A stretch of 64,000 nucleotides of DNA from Lepus europaeus (GCF_033115175.1 NC_084847.1:44687905-44751904), one strand, 5' to 3'. Shown: positions 46,061-58,622, numbered from the stretch's first letter. The notes: generated by a model not told the origin, from the letters alone. Numbers and translations are program-made.

Positions 46061-49000
46061 ATGGCAGGGCAAAGTTACTCCTTCTCAATAGTCACATTGA
46101 ATGTTAATGGCTTGAACTGTCCAGTTAAAAGACACCGATTGGCTGATTGGGTTAAGGAACAAAACCCATCCTTTTGCTGCTTACAAGAAACCCATCTATC
46201 CAACAATGATCCATACAAGCTGAGAGTGAAAGGCTGGAAAAAGATATACCACACCAACAGAAATGAAAAGAGAGCGGGCATAGCCATCTTAATATCGGAC
46301 AACATAAACTTTACCACAAAAACTGTTAGGAGAGACAAAGAGGGGCACTATTTAATGATTAAGGGATCCATTCAACAGGAAGATATAACGATTATCAACG
46401 TATATGCACCTAATTACAGGGCACCAGCTTATTTAAAAGACTTGTTAAGGGACTTAAAGGGAGACTTAGACCCCAATACAATAGTACTGGGGGACTTCAA
46501 TACTCCACTCTCAGAGATAGACAGATCAACAGGACAGAAGATCAACAAGGAGACAGTAGATTTAAATGACACTATAGCCCAAATGGATCTAACAGATATC
46601 TACAGAACATTTCATCCTACATCTAAGGACTTCACATTCTTCTCAGCAGTACATGGAACCCTCTCTAGGATTGACCACATACTAGGCCATAAAGCAAGTC
46701 TCAGCAAATTCAAAAGAATTAGAATCATACCATGCAGCTTCTCAGACCACAAAGGAATGAAATTGGAAATTGGCAACTCAGGAATCCCTAGAGCACGTGC
46801 AAACACATGGAGATTGAACAACATGCTCCTGAATGAACAATGGGTCATAGAAGAAATTAAAAGAGAAATCAAAAATTTTCTGGAAGTAAATGAGGATAAC
46901 AACACAACATACCAAAACCTATGGGATACAACAAAAGCAGTGTTAAGAGGAAAGTTTATATCAATAGGTGCCTACATCAAGAAATTGGAAAGGCACCAAA
47001 TAAATGAGCTTTCAAGTCATCTCAAGGATCTAGAAAATCTGCAGCAAACCAAACCCAAACACAGTAGGAGAAGAGAAATAATTAAAATCAGAGAAGAAAT
47101 CAACAGGATTGAATCCAAAAAAACATTACAAAAAATCAGCCAAACGAGGAGCTGGTTTTTTGAAAAAATAAACAAAATTGACACCCCATTGGCCCAACTA
47201 ACTAAAAAAAGAAGAGAAAAGACCCAAATCAATAGGATCAGAGATGAAATGGGAAACGTAACAACAGACGCCACAGAAATAAAAAGAATCATCAGAAATT
47301 ACTACAAGGACTTGTATGCCAGCAAACAGGGAAATCTAGCAGAAACGGACAGATTCTTGGACACATACAACCTCCCTAAATTGAGCCAGGAAGACATAGA
47401 AAACCTAAACAGACCAATAACTGACACAGAAATTGAAACAGTAATAAAGGCCCTCCCAACAAAGAAAAGTCCAGGGCCAGATGGATTCACTGCTGAGTTC
47501 TACCAGACATTTAGAGAAGAACTAACTCCAATTCTTCTCAAACTATTCAGAGCAATCGAAAAAGAGGGAATCCTCCCAAATTCTTTCTATGAAGCCACCA
47601 TCACCTTAATTCCTAAGCCAGAAAGAGACGCAACATTGAAAGAGAATTACAGACCAATATCCCTGATGAACATAGATGCAAAAATCCTCAATAAAATTCT
47701 GGCCAATAGAATGCAACAACACATCAGAAAGATCATCCACCCAGACCAAGTGGGATTCATCCCCAGTATGCAGGGATGGTTCAACATTCGCAAAACAATC
47801 AACGTAATACACTACATTAACAGACTGCAGAAGAAAAACCATATGATTCTCTCAATAGACGCAGAGAAAGCATTTGATAAAATACAACACCCTTTCATGA
47901 TGAGAACTCTAAGCAAACTGGGTATGGAAGGAACATTCCTTAATACAATCAAAGCAATATATGAAAAACCCACGGCCAACATCCTATTGAATGGGGAAAA
48001 GTTGGAAGCATTTCCACTGAAATCTGGTACCAGACAGGGATGCCCTCTCTCACCACTGCTATTCAATATAGTTCTGGAAGTTTTGGCCAGAGCTATTAGG
48101 CAAGAAAAAGAAATTAAAGGGATACAAATCGGGAAGGACGAACTCAAACTATCCCTCTTTGCAGATGATATGATTCTTTATTTAGGGGACCCAAAGAACT
48201 CTACTAAGAGACTGCTGGAACTCATCGAAGAGTTTGGCAAAGTAGCAGGATATAAAATCAATGCACAAAAATCAACAGCCTTTGTATACACAGGCAATGC
48301 CACGGCTGAGGAAGAACTTCTAAAATCAATCCCATTCACAATAGCTACAAAAACAATCAAATACCTTGGAATAAACTTAACCAAAGACGTTAAAGATCTC
48401 TACGATGAAAACTACAAAACCTTACAGAAAGAAATAGAAGAGGATACCAAAAAATGGAGAAATCTTCCATGCTCATGGATTGGAAGAATCAATATCATCA
48501 AAATGTCTATTCTCCCAAAAGCAATTTATACATTCAATGCAATACCCATCAAGATCCCCAAGACCTTCTTCTCAGATCTGGAAAAAATGATGCTGAAATT
48601 CATATGGAGACACAGAAGACCTCGAATAGCCAAAGCAATCCTGTACAACAAAAACAAAGCCGGAGGCATCACAATACCAGATTTCAGGACATACTACAGG
48701 GCAGTTGTTATCAAAACAGCATGGTACTGGTACAGAAACAGATGGATAGACCAATGGAACAGAATAGAAACACCAGAAATCAATCCAAACATCTACAGCC
48801 AACTTATATTTGACCAAAGATCCAAATCTAATCCCTGGAATAAGGACAGTCTATTCAATAAATGGTGCTGGGAAAATTGGATTTCCACATGCAGAAGCTT
48901 GAAGCAAGACCCATACTTATCACCTTACACAAAAATTCACTCAACATGGATTAAAGACTTAAATCTACGACCCGAAACCATCAAATTATTAGAGAGCATT

Positions 49001-49885
49001 GGAGAAATCCTGCAAGATATAGGCACAGGCAAAGACTTCCTGGAAAATACTCCAACAGCACAGGCAGTCAAAGCCAAAATTAACATTTGGGATTGCATCA
49101 AATTGAGAAGTTTCTGTACTTCAAAAGAAACAGTCAGGAAAGTGAAGAGGCAACCAACAGAATGGGAAAAAATATTCGCAAACTATACTACAGATAAAGG
49201 ATTGATAACCAGAATCTACAAAGAAATCAAGAAAATCCACAACAAAAAAACAAACAACCCACTTAAGAGATGGGCCAAGGACCTCAAGAGACATTTTTCG
49301 AAAGAGGAAATCCAAATGGCCAACAGACACATGAAAAAATGTTCAAGATCACTAGCAATCAGAGAAATGCAAATCAAAACCACAATGAGGTTCCATCTCA
49401 CCCCGGTGAGAATGGCTCACATTCAGAAATCTACCAACAACAGATGCTGGAGAGGATGTTGGGAAAAAGGGACACTAACCCACTGTTGGTGGGAATGCAA
49501 ACTGGTTAAGCCACTATGGAAGTCTGTCTGGAGATTCCCCAGAAACCTGAACATAACCCTACCATACAACCCAGCCATCCCACTCCTTGGAATTTACCCA
49601 AAGGAAATTAATTTGGCTAATAAAAAAGCCATCTGCACATTAATGTTTATTGCAGCTCAATTCACAATAGCTAAGACCTGGAACCAACCCAAATGCCCAT
49701 CAACAGTAGACTGGATAAAGAAATTATGGGACATGTACTCCATAGAATACTATACAGCAGTAAGAAACAACGAAACCCAGTCATTTGCAACAAGATGGAG
49801 CAATCTGGAAAACATCATGCTGAGTGAATTAAGCCAGTCCCAAAGAGAAAAATATCATTTGTTTTCCCTGATCGGTGACAACTGA
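46061..49885 (+). CDS. L1 ORF2 protein, endonuclease and reverse transcriptase
   Basis: 1274 aa, ATG at 46061 (MAGQSYSF..), TGA at 49883-49885; the human protein is 1275 aa. The N-terminal APE-type endonuclease shows N14, E43 (LQETHL), D145 and N147 (GDFNTP), D205 (SRIDHI), D229 and H230 (FSDH), the full catalytic set at human numbering. The reverse transcriptase has the upstream Z region (about 440-500), RPISLMN, the SIDAEKAFD block (first catalytic Asp, D600), RQGCPLSP and FADDM (D702, D703). The C-terminus keeps the Cys-rich motif C1129-x3-C1133-x7-H1141-x4-C1146. It would nick genomic DNA at TTTT/A and copy L1 RNA at the nick, and is the likely source of the CSINE and pseudogene inserts. 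In other L1s it is translated by an unconventional reinitiation after ORF1. Confidence 0.97.
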   Translation: MAGQSYSFSIVTLNVNGLNCPVKRHRLADWVKEQNPSFCCLQETHLSNNDPYKLRVKGWKKIYHTNRNEKRAGIAILISDNINFTTKTVRRDKEGHYLMIKGSIQQEDITIINVYAPNYRAPAYLKDLLRDLKGDLDPNTIVLGDFNTPLSEIDRSTGQKINKETVDLNDTIAQMDLTDIYRTFHPTSKDFTFFSAVHGTLSRIDHILGHKASLSKFKRIRIIPCSFSDHKGMKLEIGNSGIPRARANTWRLNNMLLNEQWVIEEIKREIKNFLEVNEDNNTTYQNLWDTTKAVLRGKFISIGAYIKKLERHQINELSSHLKDLENLQQTKPKHSRRREIIKIREEINRIESKKTLQKISQTRSWFFEKINKIDTPLAQLTKKRREKTQINRIRDEMGNVTTDATEIKRIIRNYYKDLYASKQGNLAETDRFLDTYNLPKLSQEDIENLNRPITDTEIETVIKALPTKKSPGPDGFTAEFYQTFREELTPILLKLFRAIEKEGILPNSFYEATITLIPKPERDATLKENYRPISLMNIDAKILNKILANRMQQHIRKIIHPDQVGFIPSMQGWFNIRKTINVIHYINRLQKKNHMILSIDAEKAFDKIQHPFMMRTLSKLGMEGTFLNTIKAIYEKPTANILLNGEKLEAFPLKSGTRQGCPLSPLLFNIVLEVLARAIRQEKEIKGIQIGKDELKLSLFADDMILYLGDPKNSTKRLLELIEEFGKVAGYKINAQKSTAFVYTGNATAEEELLKSIPFTIATKTIKYLGINLTKDVKDLYDENYKTLQKEIEEDTKKWRNLPCSWIGRINIIKMSILPKAIYTFNAIPIKIPKTFFSDLEKMMLKFIWRHRRPRIAKAILYNKNKAGGITIPDFRTYYRAVVIKTAWYWYRNRWIDQWNRIETPEINPNIYSQLIFDQRSKSNPWNKDSLFNKWCWENWISTCRSLKQDPYLSPYTKIHSTWIKDLNLRPETIKLLESIGEILQDIGTGKDFLENTPTAQAVKAKINIWDCIKLRSFCTSKETVRKVKRQPTEWEKIFANYTTDKGLITRIYKEIKKIHNKKTNNPLKRWAKDLKRHFSKEEIQMANRHMKKCSRSLAIREMQIKTTMRFHLTPVRMAHIQKSTNNRCWRGCWEKGTLTHCWWECKLVKPLWKSVWRFPRNLNITLPYNPAIPLLGIYPKEINLANKKAICTLMFIAAQFTIAKTWNQPKCPSTVDWIKKLWDMYSIEYYTAVRNNETQSFATRWSNLENIMLSELSQSQREKYHLFSLIGDN

Positions 49886-51320
49886 GCGCCAAAGGGGAAA
49901 CCTGTTAAGTGAAATGGACACTATAAGCAACAATGAACTGATCAGCTCCTGTCCTGACTTTAGATGTACAATGTAATACTTTATCCTTTTTAGTATTTGT
50001 TGTTGTTGTTGTGGTTCTAGTACTATTGGTTGAACTCAGTAATTAACACACAATTATTCTTAGGTGTTTAAATTTTAACTGAAAAGTGATCCCTGTTAAA
50101 TCTAAGAGTGGAAAAAGAGAGGGAGGAGATGTACAATTTGGAACATGCTCAATCGGACTGGCCGCAAATGGTGGAGTTAGAAATGTGCCAGGGGATTCCA
50201 ACACAATCCCATCAAGATGGCATGTACCAATGCCATCGCACTAGTCCAAGTGATCAATTTCAGCTCACAATTGATAGCTCTGATAGGTCTAAGAGTCAAA
50301 GAGATCACACAAACAAGACAAGTATCTGCTAATACTAACTGATAGAATCAAAAAGGGAGAGAAAGATCCAACATGGGAAGTGGGATACACAGCAGACTCA
50401 TAGGATGGCAGATGTCCTAAACAACACTCTGGCCTCAGAATCAGCCCTCAAGGCATTCAGATCTGGCTGAAGAGCCCATGAGAGTATAGCAGGCATGGAA
50501 AGCCAAGATATCATGGAAAAAAAAAAGACCTAAATGAATGATCTCTGTGAGTGAGATCCCAGTGGAAAGAACGGGGCCATCAAAGAAGGAGGTACCCTTC
50601 TCCGAAGGGAGGAGAGAACTTCCACTTTGACTATGACCCTATCGGAATAAGATCAAAGTCAGCGAACTCTAAAGGCTTCCATAGCCCTGGCAACTCATGA
50701 CTAGAGCCTAGGGAGATTACTGACGCCATGAACAGGAGTGCCAAATTGTTAAATCAGCAACAGGAGTCACTGTGTACTTACACCCCATGTGGGATCTGTC
50801 CCTAATGTGTCGTCTAAAGCGAAGTGATGCTATAACTAGTACTGAAACAGTATTTTTATACTTTGCGTTTCTGTGTGGGCACAAACTGATGAGGTCTTTA
50901 CTAATTATATACTGAAGTGATCTTCTGTATATAAAGAGAATTGGAAATGAAAAAAAACAACATGGTGTTAAAATGGAAATGGCATAGAAAATTAATTAAT
51001 TTGAAAAAAAATTATGTAGGATCTCTGTCTTTAATGTGCTGTACATTGCTATTTAATGCTATAATTAGTAATCCAATGGTAGTTTTTTCACTTTATGTTG
51101 CTATATGGGCAAAATGTTGAAATCTTTACCTAATATATACTAAACTGATCTTCTGTATACAAAGAGAATTGAAAATGAATCTTTACATGAATGGAAGGGG
51201 AGAGGGAGCGGGAAAGGGGAGGGTTGCGGGCGGGAGGGAAGTTATGGGAGGGGGGAAGCCATTGTAACCCATAAGCTATACTTTGGAAATTTATATTCAT
51301 TAAATAAAAGTAAAAAAAAT
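49886..51320 (+). repeat. L1 3' UTR with internal duplication, G-rich tract and A tail
   Basis: Contains two related segments: 50788-50950 and 51016-51180 share 'ggatct.gtc..taatgtg', 'taatgctataa.tagta', 'ctttactaatatata..', 'gatcttctgtata.aaagagaattg.aaatga'. A purine tract with many GGG runs follows (51196-51257), as in other mammalian L1 3' UTRs. The end is AATAAAAG at about 51304 followed by a short A run. Confidence 0.85.
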
Positions 51321-51333
51321 AATTAAAATATTA

Positions 51334-53280
51334 ATCATTATTGTTTTTGTTTTATAATAAATTGTGGCTGTTCTTCTTGAGTATGCTGAATTCCAAGGTT
51401 GGAGAAACCAGGTACTTCCAAAATGATATGAAGCCGGTCATCTGTGACCTATCCCCAATATGATTTTGGGCTAGTGTGCACTAAGCAACTTCATCTGTTC
51501 TTTCTAGTGCTTATGTTTTTGCAGTCTCCTTAAGATTTCTTTATTCCTGGTTTCCAAAATCCCATTATTTATAGATTCCATTTCTTCTCACTGGGAATTT
51601 AGTGTTTCTCAAAGTTCTTAAGCTTTATGCCATTTTCTCTGTTAACTTTTTTTCTTGCAGTTCACCTACATTCATGGCTTGAAGTCAACCAGTGTGGCTC
51701 CATTCCAATATTACCAAAATCATAGGGACCAATTCTCCAGATTACTCAGATATAATTCACAAAAAACTGAAACTTTCAGATCATTTTTGCTCTCTTCCCA
51801 GTTCCTTGCCCTGAACTCAAATTTCTCCAATTTAGCCTCTTCTTTTCATCTGGTTTCTGTCTACCAAGAAGTCAAACACTTATCTTGGATTCTACTTTTG
51901 GATCACCACACTTACCTGACAGGTCTCCAAAGCCAGCTGTTTCTAGAATATGCATAGTTCCCTTTATCCCTGTCTCCCTTGCTTCTAGTCCAGCTCTTCA
52001 CCTGCATTTTTCTGCACTACTACAGTAGCATCCTACCCAGTCACCATGACCCATTTTCTCAAGCCAAGTTCCAGCGTGTTTCTTCTAAAATTCAAAGCTG
52101 ACAATATTTATCCTTCAGGGATTCTTCATCAGCTATATGTTCAGTGCAAAACTCCATGTAGCACACTAGTCCTTTCAAAACCTCTTTGGCTGCAATTTCA
52201 AATTGTTCTCTAATCTTCTTCTCTACATTTGTGCATGTGGAATCTCTAACTGAGGTGTAAATTGTATTTCCCCCAGTGTTATAAAGTGTATATTTGCAAA
52301 TACTGGTCTTTCTGTATGGAACATCTCCCTGTCCACATCTCTCTATCCAGTGGGAATTGACATAGTCTCTTCTAGATTTGAAGCACCAATATGTCCTCTT
52401 TTTTCCTCTTTTGTATTTAGTCCTGTATCAATGGTTGTTCCTTTGCTTTACAAATTCTTCAGCCATAAACCACCAGTGCAAACAGACCAATAATGCCTTT
52501 GGAATTAATCCACTGGAACTTCTTTCATGGATACTGTGAATATAACCTATGTATTTGGTCTACCTTTGGCCTTAACCAATTGGGTAATGGTGACATCTCC
52601 TGGCAAAATATTTCCCATTTTTAAAGTTTCAATCACTGCTCCTCTATGAAGCCTTTTCTTATCCCCAAGATTAATTAACTATGGCTCTAAATAAATATGC
52701 ATTACAGGCAAGGATGTATTAAGGTCTCCAGACTCCAAACTGCAGCCCTGTCTACAACACCCAAACACCACAAAGTGGAAAACCACAGCTTCTGTGAAAC
52801 TACTACTCAGAATTAGAGCTGACCAAAAATAACATGGCTGTGACTGTGTCCTTGTGATGACCTTTATCATTAAAATAAACTTACCACAGCTGACACTCCT
52901 ACTCCCATCATGCAACTGATACAATTAGATGTCCAAATTCTGAGATTTCCAAAACAATGGAAACTCTACCCTCTGCAAACACTCAATTAAACCCATAGAA
53001 GACACTAGTTCTCTATACCTCAGGATTATATAAAGGAATGGACCCAGACATTATTGAGTACAGCTCATTTTTTAGTATATGTGTGTTATGAGTGTGAACT
53101 TTTCCCCTTGCATGCAAAAAAAAATCTAATTTCTTTGTTAACCTCTACCTATGTCTTGTCCTTGAATTTCTATCTGCATCTAAAAGAAAAACCTGAACCC
53201 AGCTACCCCATGACAATACGGCTTTTATATTATTTTAATGTTATTATTTTTTCACCCATTAGGCTATGAATACTTTACAT
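51334..53280. other. Unassigned; possible L2-like stretch at about 51960-52480
   Basis: 'cttctagtccagctcttcacctgc', 'ctactacagtagcatcctacccag' and 'gcacactagtcctttcaaaacctc' are loosely like old L2 sequence. No exon or gene is supported. Confidence 0.35.
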
Positions 53281-53295
53281 AAAGAATGTAGTATT

Positions 53296-53623
53296 GGCAG
53301 GCGCCATGGCTTAACAGGCTAATCCTCCACCTTGCGGCGCCTGCACACCAGGTTCTAGTCCTGGTTGGGGCGCCAGATTCTGTCCTGGCTGCCCCTCTTC
53401 CAGGCCAGCTCTCTGCTATGGCCCGAGAAGGCATGGAGGATGGCCCAAGTCCTTGGGCCCTGCACCCGCATGGGAGACCGGGAGAAGCACCTGGCTCCTG
53501 GCTTCAGATCAGCGAGATGCTCCGGCCGCAGCAGCCACTGGAGGGTCAACCAAAGGCAAAAAGGAAGACTTTTCTCTCTGTCTCTCTCTCACTATCCACT
53601 CTGCCTGTCAAAAGAAAAAAAAA
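53296..53623 (+). repeat. CSINE, young type, target duplication
   Basis: Head 'gcgccatggcttaacaggctaatcc', core, CT tract, 'cactctgcctgtcaaaag' and A run. AAAGAATGTAGTATT (53281-53295) and AAAGAATGCAGTATT (53624-53638) differ at one base. Confidence 0.95.
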
Positions 53624-53802
53624 AAAGAATGCAGTATTTATTTTATATTCATAATACCCAATGATGTTAGGAAAATGATAGATATTTAACATATAATGTT
53701 TGAAGGAGGAAAATTCTTATTCAATATTACTTTTCTCCAGTTAGTCTTTCCTTATGACTAAAGAAGTTCATGTACCAATATGTAGGAAGGATATAATATT
53801 TA

Positions 53803-53856
53803 TTTGTTTAAAGATTTATTTATTTATTTGAAAGTCAGAGTTACACAAGAGAGGAG

Positions 53857-53900
<44 letters not shown>

Positions 53901-54156
53901 TCCATCTGATGGTTCACTCCCCAATTGGCTGCAACAGCCGGAGCTGCGCCAATCTGAAGTCAGGAGCTGGGAGCTTCCTCTAGGTCTCCCACACAGGTGC
54001 AGGGGCCCAAGGACTTGGGGCATCTTCTACTGCTTTCCCAGGCCACAGCAGAGAGCTGGATCAGAAGTGGAGCAGCCAGGTCTCGAACTGGTGCCCCTAT
54101 GAGATTCTGGCACTTCAGGCCAGGTTGTTAACCCACTGCGCCACAGCACCGGCCCC
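53803..54156 (-). repeat. CSINE, classic type, perfect 15-bp target duplication
   Basis: Tail complement 'aaagatttatttatttatttgaaag', GA tract, 'cttccatctgatggttcac', core, head complement 'cccactgcgccacagcaccggcccc'. AGGATATAATATTTA at 53788-53802 and 54157-54171. Confidence 0.96.
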
Positions 54157-54299
54157 AGGATATAATATTTAATCTTTAATATTACTATTTTTCCAGGTTT
54201 TTAGTTATTTTCTCTAGTTTCTGCTTTCCTATTTTTCTCTTACTACCTTTTGTTTTCTTGTTTTTATTTGTGCTAAATATTTATTAAAGAGTGGACATT

Positions 54300-54558
54300 T
54301 AGACTAATAAATGGTTAAGACACTGGTTAAGGTCCCCATACCCTGTATTACAATGCCTAAATTCAATTCTCAGCTTTGACTCCTGACTCCAGCTTCCTGC
54401 CAATGCATAACCTGGGAGGGAGATGGTAGCTCAAGTGCTTGGGTCCTTGGCACTCATCTGGAAGACCTAGATTGAGTTTCTGGCTCCTGGCTTCGAGCAG
54501 GCTCTGCCTATTGCAGGCATTTGGGGAGTAAACCAGTAAATGGGATTTATTGGTTTAT

Positions 54559-54589
<31 letters not shown>

Positions 54590-54615
54590 GCTCCCTCTCA
54601 ATAAAAATTTTAAAA
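54300..54615 (+). repeat. CSINE, old diverged copy
   Basis: 'ctaataaatggttaagacactgg', 'ggtagctcaagtgcttgggtcc', 'gatttattggtttatc', CT tract and 'ccctctcaataaaaatttt'. Confidence 0.72.
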
Positions 54616-54744
54616 ATATGTCTATTAAATGAATTAAATAGTAAATGAATGAGTTAATTTAGTAATACAAATTCAGTGACCTTGGTGAATTTGTATTTTC
54701 TTATCAATAAACTTGGGTAATAAACTCTGCTTTTATAGAAGATT

Positions 54745-55190
54745 TTCAGTATTTTTTAATTTATTTTTTAAGGAATACAAATTTCATAAGTACAACTTTA
54801 GGAATATAGTTATTCTTCCCACCATACCTACCCTCCAACCCACACTCCCACCCCTCCTCCTCCCCTCTCTCCCCTTCCCAGTCCCATTTGCCATTAAGAT
54901 TCATTTTCAATTAACTTTGTACACAGAAGACCAACTCTATACTAAGCAAAGAGTTCAACAATTTGCACACACACACAAACTGAGAACTAGTTTTACACTT
55001 TCATAACTAGTTTTAACTTTCATAATACAACTCATTGAGTACAGAGATCTTGCATGGGGAGTTACTGTACAGTGACTCCTGTTGTTAATTTAACAACACT
55101 CTTACGTATGACCTCAGAGAGCACCTGAGCCTCTTGACATGATTAAAAATCATGGCCACAGTCTATTTTTCTTGAGGTATATCAACGTAC
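54745..55190 (-). repeat. L1 3' UTR fragment, antisense
   Basis: On the minus strand: '..gtacaaagttaattgaaaatgaatctta', a purine-rich GGGA tract (complement of 54820-54885), then an A-rich end. The order matches the 3' UTR of the young L1s here, but diverged, so it is an older relative. The upstream limit is uncertain. Confidence 0.65.
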
Positions 55191-56614
55191 AAGCAAGTCC
55201 TTTCTAAGATAAAGCTTGCCTGTTTGTCATAAAAATGATTGATTATGGATTAAAAAACTTCATTATGTCAAAATTGCCTTTGGTTTAAAATTCCACTGTT
55301 TTCTTCTTAGAATCTATGATTTTATAAAATATTAGACAAAATCATTATCTCTATTCTTGCTATGATATCTATAAAAAGTAGACTTCATTTTTTAACCTTT
55401 GGAATATATCTACTCTGTCTATATTAAATTCTAAGCAAAATTAATAGATAATTATTTCCTTATTAAGAAAACTTATCAGAAAAATAAAAGTAGTCCAAAA
55501 GATTAGTCCCGAAGAGTAGTCCCAAAGAGAATTTTGTGTTTAATGTAACTTGACAAATTATTACCATTACTGAGCAGAGCAAACTAAGCAAGCATCACAT
55601 TTCCACAAAAGTTTTTCTCTTTTTCCATGCTGTTCTATCCTTATCCCAGATCTCTCAGAGGTGGAACCTTGCCAAGAATGCAGAAGTCTATTGAATTCTG
55701 TAGCAGTTTTACAAAATTGGCAAATGTCCACAAAGACTTAAGAAGGACCACCAAATTTAGCTGAGCTTTGAACTCAAGTTAAAACCTGATGAATACGGGG
55801 GGAAATCAAAGCACAGCAGTGGTGGCAGCACACAGGTACAGTTCTTCAATTTCTTTGATAAGAGGAGAATAGACAAAGCTTCTATCATTGAGAGAGAAAA
55901 AAACAAACAGCTTGAGTAGCACTGGGGCAAATGTGAATAATCTCTTCTGATGTATTTCCCTGATCTTTTAGGGAAAAAAAGTCTCTCAAAAGCACAGGAA
56001 GAAAACTGCTTCTTAAACCCCCTGATGACAGGAACAAATTGTCTTGCAGCTCTGGGAAGAGACTTCTCACAAATGTGCAAACCAGACCCTGTATCTTGGA
56101 CATTGTACAGAAGCACGGTATCACATTTTTAGGGAATTCAAAACTGATATTCTAATAACACAAGAGGTTTTTTTTTGTTTTGTTTTGGACACAAAGTTCT
56201 GTTTTCATGGCTTAGCATGCATTGATTTTGTTGTATGTGATCTCAAACATAATTTTGTTTCTAGTTCATGGATTGTTATTAATTTTGTTTTAATTCTCAA
56301 TGTAACCAAGGAGGCTTTGTTTTTACACCAATGCATTTTTGAAAATGCTAATCCTGTTATTTAATATTTGCATTTAATATAAAACATTTTAAAAATTAAC
56401 TAGTAGTTTATGACAAATTGGGCAATAAAGACTAGGTCATTGAGCCAAACATTCTTTGAATCACTCTTTTGGTACTATTTTCATAAAACAAAATGTCCTT
56501 ACAGTAACCCTTCATAAGCACTGCATCAACAATAAACATGTTCATAAGCATTTCCATATCCATCTATAGAAATACAACATACATAATACAAAAAAAGTGA
56601 GTTCTAAATAATAG
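55191..56614. other. Unassigned, no supported gene
   Basis: AT-rich, with a 119-codon minus-strand open frame at 55757-56116 that shows no recognisable domain. Confidence 0.45.
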
Positions 56615-56815
56615 ATAGACCAAGAATCCAAAACCTGGCTCTAACAATAAACAGATAAGAAATGGAGTAAATTACTTACTATTTTTTAGTGTCTAGTTCA
56701 AAAATATAATAAAGATAAAACCAATCTGAAAAGATCAGAAGCATTAAATGAAGAAATATACTAAGTACCTAGCTGCAAGTCTAACATTTAATAAATGACC
56801 AGTAATTGCCAATGT
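56615..56815 (-). repeat. MIR, antisense, very diverged
   Basis: 'aatccaaaacctggctctaac', 'aatggagtaaattacttac' and 'taacatttaataaatgacc' follow MIR order. Confidence 0.4.
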
Positions 56816-56861
56816 CTGTTATTAAATAACAACAGTTTCACAATAAAATCTGAAAAAGTTT

Positions 56862-57134
56862 TAAAAATTTTTTCGACAGATAGAGTTAGTGAGAGAGAGA
56901 GACAGAGAGAAAGGTCTTCCTTCCATTAGTTCACTCCCCAAATGGCCACTATGGCCAGGAGCCAGGAGCCAGGTGCTTCCTCCTGGTCTCCCACGCGGGT
57001 GCAGGGGTCCAAGCACCCAGGCCACAGCAGAGAGCTGGACTGGAAGAGGAACAACTGGGACTGAAACCCAGCACCCATATGGGATGACAGTGCCGCAATC
57101 GGAGAATTAACCAAGTGAGATACGGCGCCGGCCC
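56862..57134 (-). repeat. CSINE, internally deleted
   Basis: 'tttttcgacagatagagttag', 'cttccattagttcactcccc', short core and head complement 'gagatacggcgccggcccc'. About 275 bp instead of about 330. Flanks aatctgaaaa / gatctgaaaa. Confidence 0.88.
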
Positions 57135-57248
57135 CAAGATCTGAAAATAATATGAAATTAAAAGTCCCTTCCTTAGGATTTGTGAGTAATTTAATATAAA
57201 AATAATATGAGAATATATCATCCAGGTACAAAAAATAAACCAAAATGA

Positions 57249-57583
57249 GGCTGACGTTGTGGCTCAATAGGCTAATCCTCTGACTGTGGCTCTGGCACAC
57301 CAGGTTCTTGTCCCGGTCAGGGTGCCAGCTCTGTCCTGGTTGCTCCTCTTCCAGTCTAGCTCTCTGCTGTGGCTCGGGAGAGGATGGCCCAGGTCTTTGG
57401 TCCCTGCACCTGCATGGGAGATCAGGAGAGGCACCTGGCTCCTGGCTTCGGATCAGCAAGTTGTGCCGGTGGCAGTGCACCGGCAGCAGCAGCCATTGGA
57501 GGGTGAACCAATGGTAAAAGGAAGACCTTTCTCTCTGTCTTTCTCTCTCTCACTGTCCACTCTGCCTGTCAAAATAAATAAAT
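57249..57583 (+). repeat. CSINE, young type, perfect 16-bp target duplication
   Basis: Head 'ggctgacgttgtggctcaataggctaatcc', core, 'cactctgcctgtcaaaataaataaat'. AAATAAACCAAAATGA at 57233-57248 and 57584-57599. Confidence 0.95.
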
Positions 57584-57862
57584 AAATAAACCAAAATGAA
57601 TACTCAAATGAGTATCTACAGGCAACACTCATAGAAGGTCCTTAAACATGAATTGATCATGTACTATTTCCTGGAAATATGGAGATAAATGGTATATATC
57701 AACAGGGTCACAATTTAGGACAATGATTTATAATAACTGTATGCCTACATAGATAGTTATGTGTAAGAATTAATGCAGGTAGGTATTCCACCCAGATTTG
57801 AAGAAGTCAGAATTCACAAAAGATCCCAAAGGATCTGACAGAGAGCTGAAATTTGAAAAACC

Positions 57863-58204
57863 GCCGGCGCTGTGGCTCGCTAGGCTAATCCTCCGCCTTG
57901 CGGCGCCGGCACACCGGGTTCTAGTCCCGGTCGGGGCACCGATACTGTCCCGGTTGCCCCTCTTCCAGGCCAGCTCTCTGCTGTGGCCAGGGAGTGCAGT
58001 GGAGGATGGCCCAAATGCTTGGGCCCTGCACCCCATGGGAGACCAGGAGAGGCACCTGGCTCCTGCCATCGGATCAGCGCAGTGCGCTGGCCGCAGCGCA
58101 CTACCGTGGCGGCCATTGGAGGGTGAACCAACGGCAAAAAGGAAGACCTTTCTCTCTGTCTCTCTCTCACTGTCCACTCTGCCTGTCAAAAAAAAAAAAA
58201 GAAA
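57863..58204 (+). repeat. CSINE, young type, perfect 15-bp target duplication
   Basis: Head 'gccggcgctgtggctcgctaggctaatcc', CpG-rich and close to what a consensus would look like, so probably among the youngest copies. GAAATTTGAAAAACC at 57848-57862 and 58205-58219. Confidence 0.96.
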
Positions 58205-58219
58205 GAAATTTGAAAAACC

Positions 58220-58610
58220 AGAAGTTATCCAGGTATGAAAGTAAACAAAGAGTGGTACTGAGAGCTAAATTGTGTCACCTAATCTTGGGGAACAGCATGT
58301 GAAAGAAGTGAAGACATAAGCAGTCTTTATTCTGGGAACACCAAATACCTCAAGTGAGGCTGGAACATAGGACTCAAACACATTTACTAAGAATATCAAC
58401 ATGGTATTTAGGATTTTCATTTTTGGCAAGTAACTAAAATGTGAGGTTGCCAACCCATGTCCTTATGCAAGACTCATGCAGTACTATTAACAAAAATGGC
58501 AATCCGGATGCCAAAATTACTCTTGAATTTAAGTTGTAATAGGACTATATTATCAAGACCACCCAATCATTGGTCTTGCAAGGGAAGGAGTGGCTATTTA
58601 CTTAGGGCAT
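58220..58610. other. Unassigned sequence
   Basis: Nothing recognised. Confidence 0.45.
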
Positions 58611-58622
58611 AAGAAAATTACT

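Larger units (their letters stand above)
44034..51320 (+). mobile_element. Full-length L1 LINE with intact ORF1 and ORF2
   Basis: About 7.29 kb, flanked by AATTAAAATATTA at 44021-44033 and 51321-51333. Layout: 5' UTR 44034-44954, ORF1 44955-45992, 68-bp spacer, ORF2 46061-49885, 3' UTR 49886 to a short A tail. This is the complete autonomous L1 plan. The insert starts at ctgtcggggcaagatggcgg, the expected untruncated 5' end. Both reading frames are uninterrupted. The retained target duplication and near identity to the 24.8-28.5 kb copy mark it as young. The target lies in A/T-rich sequence (TTT/AAAA), the preference of the L1 endonuclease. Activity is inferred, not shown. Confidence 0.96.

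Noticed and set aside
46612-49330. Several minus-strand open frames of 60-111 codons across the L1
   Set aside because: They are shadows of ORF2 on the opposite strand, and the hydrophobic look comes from A-rich L1 sense codons read in antisense.
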